Shown piece by piece: positions 6,540 through 13,900 of a stretch of DNA of 22,042 nt. Positions within the stretch are counted from its first letter, which is position 1; every line of letters starts with the position of its first letter. This DNA is from CAZZIZ01 sp964654535 (lineage in GTDB: Bacteria; Bacteroidota; Bacteroidia; Chitinophagales; UBA2359): contig CAZZIZ010000034.1 in NCBI GenBank assembly GCA_964654535.1, positions 1 through 22,042 on the forward strand, written 5' to 3'. The notes beneath the pieces were generated by a model. That model searched no databases. It was given only the letters and a program-made list of their open reading frames with translations, and was not told the origin of the DNA. A program made the position numbers and the translations under genes.

Positions 6540-7748
6540 CTACTTACCCAAAAGTGAAATCAAAACCCCCGCTGCAACTGCAGAACCAATTACCCCGCTG
6601 ATATTACTAGACATCGCGTACTGCAAGAGGTGATTACTCTTATCGTGCTTCAAGGCAATTTCGTTGGCTACACGGGAAGCCATAGGCACTGCACTTAAGC
6701 CAGTCGCACCGATAAGCGGATTAATTTTCTTCTTAGCAAAGAGATTGTAAATCTTCACGGCAATAATGCCACCCAAAATAGAAACCGCAAAGGCCACAAA
6801 ACCTCCGAAGACAATCATTAGCGTTTCCTTTTTAAGAAAAGTATGCGCGGTCATAGTCGCGCCAATACTCAAGCCTAAGAAAATTGTGGCGGTGTTCATA
6901 ATCGTATCTGTAGCAGCCTGAAAGAGACGATTGGTATCTGAACCGATTTCTTTAATGAGGTTTCCAAACAACAACATACCTATTAACGGAACCGAAGATG
7001 GCACCATAAAAGCAACCAAGGCGCCCAAGACTATTGGGAAAACAATTTTGGTCGTACGAATATCTTTGATCTTCAATTTGGACGGATACAATTTGTCCTG
7101 CTCCTTCATATTAATCATCAATTCCTTTTTGGTGGTACTTAATTTGACAACCAAAGGAATTATTACAGGCACCAAAGCCATATAAGAGTAGGCTGCAATG
7201 GCAATAGGGCCAAGCAGATGCGGCGCCAAAACAATGGCCGTATAAATGGCCGTTGGCCCATCGGCTCCACCAATCATACCCAGCGCACCAGCCTCAGGAA
7301 GGCTAAAGCCAAAAGCGACTGCAGCAATTATTACAGAGAAAATACCCAACTGAGCTGCCGCGCCGAAAAATGCCAAGCGCAAGTTTCTAAGCATTGGACC
7401 GAAGTCAGTAAAGGCACCGACTCCCAAGAATATAAGCGGAGGCAAAAGTCCCGTTTTTATGAGCGTGTAATAAAGCAAGTTCATTATGCCGTGTTCCTTC
7501 GCCAATTGAAACAAAGTCATATCCGCTATTTCTGGCGCTTCAGAAAGCGAGGTTACACTCATATTTCCCCCTGGAAAGTTGGCCAATAAAATTCCGAATG
7601 CTATCGGAATGAGTAATAGCGGCTCGAACCTTTTCTGAATACCGAGGTAGAGCACTACTAGTGCTATGAAAATCATAAGCAAACTTCCAGGAGATTCGAT
7701 CATCTCCCCGAAAGCGGTCATTTCATAAAGTTTGTGTAATACTTCCAC
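6540..7748 (-). CDS. oadB: Na+-translocating decarboxylase, beta subunit
   Basis: This integral membrane subunit decarboxylates the carboxybiotin made by the alpha subunit and couples this to Na+ export. The 402-residue protein has about ten hydrophobic segments. It contains the family signature GMIGGADGPTAIYTA (157-171) with Asp163, the residue equivalent to the Na+-binding Asp in the Klebsiella enzyme, and FLGVGAFTDFGPML (107-120). The first codon is GTG at 7748, one base after the oadA stop codon. An ATG at codon 10 is the alternative, but the GTG keeps the normal N-terminal helix and tight coupling. It is the last gene of the oadG-oadA-oadB operon. Methylmalonyl-CoA and glutaconyl-CoA decarboxylases use similar beta subunits, so substrate identity rests on OadA. 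Confidence 0.93.
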   Translation of the reverse strand: MEVLHKLYEMTAFGEMIESPGSLLMIFIALVVLYLGIQKRFEPLLLIPIAFGILLANFPGGNMSVTSLSEAPEIADMTLFQLAKEHGIMNLLYYTLIKTGLLPPLIFLGVGAFTDFGPMLRNLRLAFFGAAAQLGIFSVIIAAVAFGFSLPEAGALGMIGGADGPTAIYTAIVLAPHLLGPIAIAAYSYMALVPVIIPLVVKLSTTKKELMINMKEQDKLYPSKLKIKDIRTTKIVFPIVLGALVAFMVPSSVPLIGMLLFGNLIKEIGSDTNRLFQAATDTIMNTATIFLGLSIGATMTAHTFLKKETLMIVFGGFVAFAVSILGGIIAVKIYNLFAKKKINPLIGATGLSAVPMASRVANEIALKHDKSNHLLQYAMSSNISGVIGSAVAAGVLISLLGK

Positions 7749-7749
7749 C

Positions 7750-9609
7750 CTACTTCAGCTTGATGATTGGCTCATCTTCTTCTACTTCTTGTCCGTGGCT
7801 ATATAAAATCTCAACCACTGTACCTCCTACTTCGGAGGTAATGCCATTGATAACTTTCATCGATTCGATGTAGGCCACTGTATCTCCTACTGCAACTTGA
7901 TCGCCCACCTTGATTCCTTTCTCACCCGAATCTTTGGTGAGGTAGAACTTACCTTCCAGCGGAGCGAGTATTTCTTTTAGATCTCCTCCTCCAACTGCTC
8001 CACCGGCAGCAGCCCCATTAGCGGCAGCAGGTGGAGGCGTGCTTGCTTTATCACCCCAAGAAATTGCCACATCGTATTTCTCGCCGGCTACATCTACTTG
8101 CACAGTGGTAGGCGGTGGTGCTGAACTTCCTCCTCCAGCAGAAGTCATCATGGCTTTCTTCTCTGCAAAGAGTTTGTTAAAGTTTTCCTTCGCCTTACCA
8201 GACATAAAGTCTTCGTATTGAGGAGGATGCATAGCATATTCAAACAACTCCTCGTCGTCGGGACCAACGTCCCAGCCTTTTTCCTGCATTAGCTTACGGT
8301 ACTTATCCAACTCATCTGGATATAGGTCTTGCGGATTGCCAGTAAACTTCTCGCGCTTTTGTTTAGTTGCCATTTCTTCTAACTCTGGTGCTAGCGGTCC
8401 GAGCAATTTTCCACTCTTACCCATCAGCATTCCCCAAGTGTTTTCGTCGAGCATAGAAAAACGGCTTTTACCTTTCTCCATTTGCATCACATTCATCAGC
8501 GATGCGTTTTTCACGTATTGACTGAATGGTGTAACCAGCGGCGGATAACCAAAACGAGGCCACACGTATTGTACTTCTTTGAACAGTTTAATGAGTAATT
8601 CATCTTGCGTAACTAAGGGTTGACCTTTTTTAGTTTTCCATTTATTAATCGACTTCAAGTTGTTTTCCAGATCTGCCATCAAACTACCCATCATACCACC
8701 AGGCAATCCTGGACCAATTAGCAGCGAATTCATATAGCGGTTGCGCGGATTAATAAAGACTCCTAAAAAGTCGTCCATAAACTCCTGCGTGAGAGCGCGT
8801 ACGTGCATGTATGCATCCATGTCAATATCAGCAACTGTAAATCCAGCATCACGAAACATTTCGTGTACGGTTAGCAGGTCGGCATGACCAGTTCCCCAAG
8901 ACAAAGGCTCCATACCCACGTCTACATAATCAGCACCATTGCGGGCAGCTTCCAGAGAAGAGACGACGGAAAAACCAGTAGTAGAGTGTCCGTGGTAAGT
9001 AATTACAATATTCGGATGACGCTCTCGTATTCCTTTTACGATTTTACCCACCGAAACAGGACGACCAACGCCGGCCATATCCTTTATACAAATCTCCTGC
9101 GCACCTTTGTCCATGTACTGATCAGCTAACTTAATGTAGTAGTCTACTGTATGTAATGGAGAGTGCGTAAGGCTTAGCGCTCCTTGAGCAATCATACCAC
9201 CTTCGCGGGCGTATTGAAAAGAGAGCTCCAAGTTCTGCGGATTGTTCAATCCATCGAAGGTTCGCGATATATCGGTACCTTGAATCTTTTTCAACTTAAA
9301 CATTAACTGACGCACATCCTTCGGGACAGGACTCATACGAATTCCGTTGAGACCACGTTCCAACATATGCGTTTGAATACCTACTTTATTAAAAGGATCG
9401 GTCCATTGGCGTACCGAGTGATTCGGGTTTTCGCCGAATAATAAGTTTATCTGCTCGAAGCCTCCACCATTGGTTTCAACGCGGTGGAAGCAGCCCATAT
9501 CAATAATAGGTTGTGCCACTCGAATCAGTTGATCTACCCGGGGAACATATTTGCCCGACGATTGCCACATATCGCGGTAGACTAAAGAGAGTTTTATTTC
9601 GCGACCCAT
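7750..9609 (-). CDS. oadA: Biotin-dependent carboxyltransferase, oxaloacetate decarboxylase alpha-type
   Basis: This subunit transfers a carboxyl group from a 2-oxo acid (oxaloacetate in the studied members) to biotin. I place the start at the ATG at 9609 (MGREIKLSLVYRDMWQS), 10 bases after the oadG stop. A longer form from GTG 9657 would overlap oadG by 38 bases. In the 619-residue form the carboxyltransferase TIM barrel spans ~10-290, with IKDMAG (175-180; Lys176 is the carbamylated metal ligand) and the H-x-H metal ligands in YHGHSTTG (205-212). The usual RDAHQS and HTHDTSG of pyruvate carboxylase/OadA are altered to RDMWQS and YHGHSTTG. A helical conserved region follows, then a Pro/Ala/Gly-rich hinge (~525-555) and a biotinyl domain with ESMKV, where Lys585 is the biotin site. 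The altered active-site motifs leave the substrate open. Confidence 0.9.
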   Translation of the reverse strand: MGREIKLSLVYRDMWQSSGKYVPRVDQLIRVAQPIIDMGCFHRVETNGGGFEQINLLFGENPNHSVRQWTDPFNKVGIQTHMLERGLNGIRMSPVPKDVRQLMFKLKKIQGTDISRTFDGLNNPQNLELSFQYAREGGMIAQGALSLTHSPLHTVDYYIKLADQYMDKGAQEICIKDMAGVGRPVSVGKIVKGIRERHPNIVITYHGHSTTGFSVVSSLEAARNGADYVDVGMEPLSWGTGHADLLTVHEMFRDAGFTVADIDMDAYMHVRALTQEFMDDFLGVFINPRNRYMNSLLIGPGLPGGMMGSLMADLENNLKSINKWKTKKGQPLVTQDELLIKLFKEVQYVWPRFGYPPLVTPFSQYVKNASLMNVMQMEKGKSRFSMLDENTWGMLMGKSGKLLGPLAPELEEMATKQKREKFTGNPQDLYPDELDKYRKLMQEKGWDVGPDDEELFEYAMHPPQYEDFMSGKAKENFNKLFAEKKAMMTSAGGGSSAPPPTTVQVDVAGEKYDVAISWGDKASTPPPAAANGAAAGGAVGGGDLKEILAPLEGKFYLTKDSGEKGIKVGDQVAVGDTVAYIESMKVINGITSEVGGTVVEILYSHGQEVEEDEPIIKLK

Positions 9610-9619
9610 CGGTTCTAGT

Positions 9620-9928
9620 TTAGCGTTTTGTGATTTTTGTAATGTTGGCCTTTCCACCAGACCATTGTGCGAGTGCTTTTTCTATGGCTACTTGCTTGTC
9701 GCTAGCTATTGATTGCCCGGCCATTGCCGCTCCTATACTACCCATAGCGCCGGCACCCGCTGAAGCAACCTTTCTAGCTTTAGCATCATCCTCATTGAGA
9801 ACAAAGCCCAATCCGTTGAGCGAGCGGATGAGAATATTGCCTGAAAGTACCACCAATGAAAGGATGATAAAAACGGTAGTCATTCCTACCATCAGTACCG
9901 TTATCGCTTCGCTAATATTTCCTTCCAA
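9620..9928 (-). CDS. oadG: Na+-pump decarboxylase, small gamma subunit
   Basis: The gamma subunit is a single-span membrane protein that assembles the alpha and beta subunits. The 102-residue product has one long N-terminal hydrophobic helix (~8-31, ITVLMVGMTTVFIILSLVV) with the MVGMTTVF stretch typical of OadG, then a short soluble tail rich in Ala and Gly (~52-72) ending in Lys/Arg. The start is a TTG at 9928; the next in-frame ATG is at codon 13 inside the membrane helix, and a stop codon lies just upstream, so TTG is the best choice. The A-rich leader before it suits Bacteroidota initiation. First gene of the oadGAB operon. Confidence 0.85.
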   Translation of the reverse strand: MEGNISEAITVLMVGMTTVFIILSLVVLSGNILIRSLNGLGFVLNEDDAKARKVASAGAGAMGSIGAAMAGQSIASDKQVAIEKALAQWSGGKANITKITKR

Positions 9929-9962
9929 TTTTAGTTTTTTTTAAAGCCAACGACTAATTTAA

Positions 9963-10172
9963 TCATAGAAGTGGGTTTTTAGTAAGGAAGCTTTCAACGA
10001 AACGTATTTCTTTACGTTTGGACCTAAAAAAGGACATTAATGCCCAAATGTTCGCTTCTATAAGAGCAGAAAAAACTGGAAGCATTTGCACTTGTTTTTT
10101 GTAATAGTGCCAATTTTTTTGGGGTTTGGAGTCCAGATTTTGTTTGGTTTGGGCGTGACCCTCATTAGCCAT
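9963..10172 (-). CDS. Small hypothetical ORF, 69 aa
   Basis: This is an ATG-initiated frame of 69 codons upstream of oadG on the same strand. The product is basic and soluble-looking, with QKNWHYYKKQVQML in the first half and a second half containing FFRSKRKEIRFVESFL. I do not recognise a domain. A hairpin (10182-10202) lies immediately upstream, and a small AAACGTA/TACGTTT stem lies inside it. It may be a real small protein, a decayed gene or chance. There is no sign of a signal peptide or membrane helix. Confidence 0.3.
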   Translation of the reverse strand: MANEGHAQTKQNLDSKPQKNWHYYKKQVQMLPVFSALIEANIWALMSFFRSKRKEIRFVESFLTKNPLL

Positions 10173-10181
10173 TCATTCATT

Positions 10182-10202
10182 TTTTTGGCCGAAAGCCAAA
10201 AA
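10182..10202. terminator. Perfect 8-bp stem TTTTTGGC/GCCAAAAA
   Basis: A perfect inverted repeat with a five-base loop lies between the 69-codon frame and the structured element at 10205. Because the T and A tracts are part of the stem, it could act as a terminator on either strand, but no gene ends here on either strand. The role is uncertain. Confidence 0.35.
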
Positions 10203-10204
10203 GC

Positions 10205-10318
10205 GGGGCTGTATTTGGGTCGCTAGGCTCCGCAGCTCGCTAAGCGCTAGTTCGTGTGCTTGTAGCTGCCAAGCATATGCTCCTACCGTAAGCCAGGAGC
10301 AACAAATCGCATTGCCCC
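10205..10318. repeat. Imperfect palindromic intergenic element D
   Basis: The outer arms GGGGC (10205-10209) and GCCCC (10314-10318), ATTTG (10213-10217) and CAAAT (10303-10307) face each other. Inside lie GCAGCT (10232-10237)/AGCTGC (10264-10269), the 10-bp palindrome AGCATATGCT (10272-10281) and GCTCCT/AGGAGC (10279-10300). No ORF is convincing. The segment 10223-10248 is related to 19011-19033 (same order of CTAGG, CGC, GCTCGC and AAGCGCT blocks). It lies directly upstream of the secreted dehydrogenase gene. Confidence 0.5.
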
Positions 10319-10386
10319 CTCCGAGACTTAGATAAGTCCAATATTATTCTTAATCTAGTTAGGTGTTTTTGCCTAAAATTCATCCT

Positions 10387-12690
10387 ATGAAAATCAAGAA
10401 TCTTCTCATTTTCAATTGCATTTGTTTTTTGCTGTTAACAGCATCCGCCACAGCTCAAGACTTAGATGTATTCGCGACTGGATTTTCCTCGCCAGTTGAT
10501 ATTCAAAATGCTGGGGACGGCAGACTCTTTATTGTAGAACGTTCGGGCACGATTGACATCATTGAAGGTGACGGAACGGTGTTGCCTACGCCTTTTTTAA
10601 ATATCACTTCGCAGGTATCGTCCGGAGGTGAACGAGGATTATTGGGAATTGCATTTCACCCAGATTATCAAAACAACGGATACTTCTATGTGAACTACAC
10701 TAACTCTTCTGGCGGATTAGCAACGAGAATTTCTCGTTTCACAGTTTCCGCAGCAAACCCAAATGTCGCCGATCCCAATTCGGAACTTGTATTATTAACT
10801 ATACCACAACCGTTCAACAATCATAATGCTGGTTGCCTTCGATTCGGACCAGACGGGTTTCTATATATCGGAATGGGTGATGGAGGAAGTGGCGGGGATC
10901 CGCTGGACTTGTCACAAAACATCAATGAGCTTTTGGGGAAAATGCTGCGTATTGATGTAAACAATCCGGGACTAGGCTTGAACTATGGCATTCCGTCCAA
11001 CAATATGTTTGTAGGCACCGCAGGGCGAGACGAAATTTATTCAGTGGGCCTTAGAAACCCTTGGCGCTTTTCTTTCGATAGCGCCAACGGCGATTTATGG
11101 ATAGCCGATGTTGGACAAAACGCTTGGGAAGAAGTAAACTATGCACCTGCGGGAACTGGACTCGGTCAAAATTATGGTTGGAGATGTTATGAAGGCAATG
11201 CCGCTTTCAATACCTCGGGTTGTTTGCCCGCAAGCGCTTATGATTTCCCTCTCTTTGTTTACAATCATAGTTTTGCATCAGGAGGTTTTTCTATAACTGG
11301 AGGCTACGTCTATCGAGGGAATCGCTATCCGGAATTTCAGGGGAAATATTTCGCCGCTGATTTTGTTACAGGAAATTGGTGGCTTATAGAAAGCAACGGA
11401 GTTACGCAGTTTCTTCCAAGCTTTCAAGAAGATATAAGTGCTTTTGGCGAAGACATTTATGGCGAGTTGTACGCCGCCGATTTATCGTCTGGGATTATCT
11501 ACAACATATCTTCAACTCAGCCTATAACAACTTGTACGGCTGCTCCAGTATTAAATTGCGGTCAGGGGCTGAGTGGAAATTCAGCGGGTCCGACTACTAG
11601 CATTTCAAATTGTGCAACTGGAGCAACTCAAACGGCCAGAGGTTCTTGGTTTCAGCACACGGCACAAAGCAATACCGTCACATTAGATATGTGCAATGTC
11701 AATTACGACAGTCAAGTGCTAGTTTATGAAGGGTCTTGCGCGACGCCAATATGTGTTGCAGGAAACAACAATGCCGCTACAGGAGTATGTGGCTCAGCTT
11801 TAGCCAGTAGCCTTACTTTTAGCGCGATACCCGGAACGACCTACTTTATCTATGCCTCAGGAGCTACGAGTGCGGATACTGGAGATTTTTACATTGAGTT
11901 AAGTTGCGACAACAGTGCTACCGTAGTTATTGATGCGGACGTAATGTTAGGAGGGAGTTTTGAAAGTGCAACTGGCTTAATGAGAGATGATCTAAGAAGT
12001 CTTGGTCTAATTCCAACCACAGAACCTTATACCGCACTGGGATACAACCACGTAATAGGTGGAGGTGAAACAATTGCTCCTATAGCTCTCGCTAACCTCG
12101 GAAGCAATTCTATAGTTGACTGGCTGGTCCTTGAACTTAGGGATCAAAACAATCCAGCTCTTGTAGTAGAATCGCGAAGTGCTTTGCTAAAACGAAACGG
12201 AGATATCGTAGATACTGACGGTTTTTCAAATGTCAATTTCACTTCTCCAGCTGGCAATTATTATGTTGCTATACAGCATCGCAATCATCTAGGAATTATG
12301 ACGGCTTCGGCAATTTCTTTTTCTACTACGTCCCTTCCAGTACTGAGTTTTTCGACTAGTACTCCGACTTTCGGAACCAATGCTCAAACCAGCGCTAGCC
12401 CATTCTTAATGTGGCCCGGCGACGGCAATATGGATGGCGCTGTTATTTATCAAGGTTCGTCTTCTGACATTTTACCCATAACGACCGCCGTGTTTACTAA
12501 TCCAGTCAATACTGCATTTCAGGTTACGCTTCCATTTGCGGGCTACGATGTGGGTGACTACGATATGGACGGCGAGGTTATTTATCAAGGTTCGGGCTCG
12601 GATATTCTCGGAATTACCCAAACCGTTTTTACGCATCCGTCGAATAGCAGTTTTCAGTTGACCTTTCCTATTCTTGAGCAAGTTCCTTAA
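10387..12690 (+). CDS. Secreted PQQ-dependent sugar dehydrogenase-like protein with Saprospirales C-terminal module
   Basis: The 767-residue protein starts at ATG 10387, which places a clean signal peptide (1-23, ending ATAQ) first. An upstream in-frame GTG at 10363 only adds eight residues before it. Residues ~27-375 are a glucose/sorbosone dehydrogenase beta-propeller: ERGLLGIAFHPDY (82-94), NNHNAG with the likely catalytic His146, GMGDGG (162-167), and GLRNPWRFSF with Arg223, matching the His/Arg pair that contacts PQQ in soluble glucose dehydrogenase. Residues ~383-507 are a cysteine-rich domain with YDSQVLVYEG and TTYFIYASG, PPC-like. Residues ~512-767 carry LMRDDLRSLGLIP, TEPYTALGY and two EF-hand/dockerin-like calcium loops (GDGNMDGAVIYQG, GDYDMDGEVIYQG). 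I know this end from other Saprospirales secreted proteins. Substrate is unknown. Confidence 0.9.
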   Translation: MKIKNLLIFNCICFLLLTASATAQDLDVFATGFSSPVDIQNAGDGRLFIVERSGTIDIIEGDGTVLPTPFLNITSQVSSGGERGLLGIAFHPDYQNNGYFYVNYTNSSGGLATRISRFTVSAANPNVADPNSELVLLTIPQPFNNHNAGCLRFGPDGFLYIGMGDGGSGGDPLDLSQNINELLGKMLRIDVNNPGLGLNYGIPSNNMFVGTAGRDEIYSVGLRNPWRFSFDSANGDLWIADVGQNAWEEVNYAPAGTGLGQNYGWRCYEGNAAFNTSGCLPASAYDFPLFVYNHSFASGGFSITGGYVYRGNRYPEFQGKYFAADFVTGNWWLIESNGVTQFLPSFQEDISAFGEDIYGELYAADLSSGIIYNISSTQPITTCTAAPVLNCGQGLSGNSAGPTTSISNCATGATQTARGSWFQHTAQSNTVTLDMCNVNYDSQVLVYEGSCATPICVAGNNNAATGVCGSALASSLTFSAIPGTTYFIYASGATSADTGDFYIELSCDNSATVVIDADVMLGGSFESATGLMRDDLRSLGLIPTTEPYTALGYNHVIGGGETIAPIALANLGSNSIVDWLVLELRDQNNPALVVESRSALLKRNGDIVDTDGFSNVNFTSPAGNYYVAIQHRNHLGIMTASAISFSTTSLPVLSFSTSTPTFGTNAQTSASPFLMWPGDGNMDGAVIYQGSSSDILPITTAVFTNPVNTAFQVTLPFAGYDVGDYDMDGEVIYQGSGSDILGITQTVFTHPSNSSFQLTFPILEQVP

Positions 12691-12844
12691 TTGGGCAGCA
12701 ACAGGCTATCCACTTGTACTCGGCACTTCAAAAACCTATTCAGCATAGTCGTGGCTAGTTTTCGCTAAACGCGAAACCGTCACCACTCCTTGCTTCATTA
12801 GTTTTTTGAAGCACCTCATACCGCTTCTATCCTGGCTGCGAGCT
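12691..12844 (+). repeat. Long imperfect palindrome A, copy of element at 15.7 kb
   Basis: It starts at the base after the dehydrogenase stop codon. The left arm (12691-12735) begins TTGGGCAGCAACAGGCTATC and the right arm (12801-12844) ends CCTGGCTGCGAGCT. The outer parts pair imperfectly; the inner parts CTTCAAAAAC and GTTTTTTGAAG pair over about ten bases. The centre holds GTGG/CCAC (12751-12786) enclosing TTTCGC-TAAAC-GCGAAA (12760-12776). The outer arms are nearly identical to the reverse complement of 15647-15794, while the centres differ. Confidence 0.8.
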
Positions 12845-12916
12845 CATGTTCAAAAGAGTGATTAGAATTAGATCACCCTGCAAACAACCTTGGAGCCAAA
12901 TCACTACTTTTACCAT

Positions 12917-13750
12917 ATGTTACAAGAGTATAATAAATCCATCACATCAGCACAAGCAGCCTTAGAACTCGTAAAAATATCACTGGTCACGATACTAGTA
13001 GGTCTTATATTGTCCTGCTCACCTAATGTAGGAAGAGTCATAAATTCCAACCTCCCCCCTCTTGACTTCGACACAGAGATTCATATTATTGAACTCGGCG
13101 GAACTGTTCCGGCCAATTCTGTACATGTTGGCGACTTAAAGATTGGAGACAAAGGGTACACATTAAACAATCAATACACTATTGATTGTTCCTATGAAGT
13201 TGTTTTGAAAACAGCGAAAAAAATGGCACGAGGTTCAGGAGCCAACTTTATACAGATAACTGAGGTTACGGAACCCACAGTCCTAAGTACCTGCTACAGA
13301 ATTAAAGCAAGGATGTACCGAAACCTAGACCCTCAGGCTATAGCAGAGATAAAAGAAGTTCAGAACGAAAAAAATAAGTCGAGACTATCCAAAGACGCAG
13401 ACTTTGCCGTTATTCATTTCTATCGTCCTAAAAACATCAATGGATTTCTGCTCAGTTTCGACATTAAACTCGAGGACGGCACGGTTATCGGAAAAATGAA
13501 AAACAACAGCTACTTCACTCATGAAACTAAAAATTTTGGACAGCACACGTTTTGGGCAGAAACACATGTTTCAGGTGTTATGAAAACGGACGGTGTTACA
13601 CTAGATATGAAAGCGGGTGAAGAGTATTTTATTCGATGTGGTGTAAATACAGAGTCAGACATCGGCAGACCAGACCTGTTTCTGATTGAGAACCGCTTAG
13701 GCATTCTAGAAGTTCAAGAGTTAGCAGATACGCTGGAAAAACATCCCTAG
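12917..13750 (+). CDS. Lipoprotein with DUF2846-like domain
   Basis: The 277-residue product starts at the ATG at 12917; the frame is open to a TTG nine codons upstream. A hydrophobic stretch (~18-33) ends in the lipobox ILSC, with Cys34 as the lipidated residue, so it should be an outer- or inner-membrane lipoprotein. Residues ~50-135 (IIELGGTVPANSVHVGDLKI) form a small domain with a Cys pair (Cys91, Cys126). Residues ~160-265 (FAVIHFYRPK, GTVIGKMKNNSYF, AGEEYFIRCG) match the DUF2846 pattern, a family without a defined role. It lies between elements A and B and converges on the SPFH gene, with terminators between them. Confidence 0.8.
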   Translation: MLQEYNKSITSAQAALELVKISLVTILVGLILSCSPNVGRVINSNLPPLDFDTEIHIIELGGTVPANSVHVGDLKIGDKGYTLNNQYTIDCSYEVVLKTAKKMARGSGANFIQITEVTEPTVLSTCYRIKARMYRNLDPQAIAEIKEVQNEKNKSRLSKDADFAVIHFYRPKNINGFLLSFDIKLEDGTVIGKMKNNSYFTHETKNFGQHTFWAETHVSGVMKTDGVTLDMKAGEEYFIRCGVNTESDIGRPDLFLIENRLGILEVQELADTLEKHP

Positions 13751-13800
13751 AGGTGCAAGTAAAGCTGAGGCCGATAAGCGTGCTCCCGCCAACTAAGAAT

Positions 13801-13835
13801 AAAAAAAGCGCTCTGTGAAAAATCACAGAACGCTT
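13801..13835. terminator. Terminator-like hairpin between convergent genes
   Basis: AAGCGCTCTGTGA and TCACAGAACGCTT form a long stem with one mismatch and an AAAA loop (13806-13835). Seven T follow it on the minus strand, so it is a strong terminator for minus-strand transcription; on the plus strand it has the stem but no T tract. Confidence 0.75.
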
Positions 13836-13847
13836 ACACATAACAAA

Positions 13848-13886
13848 AAGTCGGGCGGCTCATCTCTCGAAAAAAACTTGCCGCCC
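13848..13886 (-). terminator. Second terminator-like hairpin after the SPFH gene
   Basis: GGGCGGC (13853-13859) and GCCGCCC (13880-13886) form a perfect 7-bp GC stem with a 20-base loop. On the minus strand it is followed by GACTTTTTG. It lies 14 bases after the SPFH stop codon, upstream of the hairpin at 13806-13835, giving a tandem pair. Confidence 0.6.
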
Positions 13887-13900
13887 AACGTGGGAGGTTT

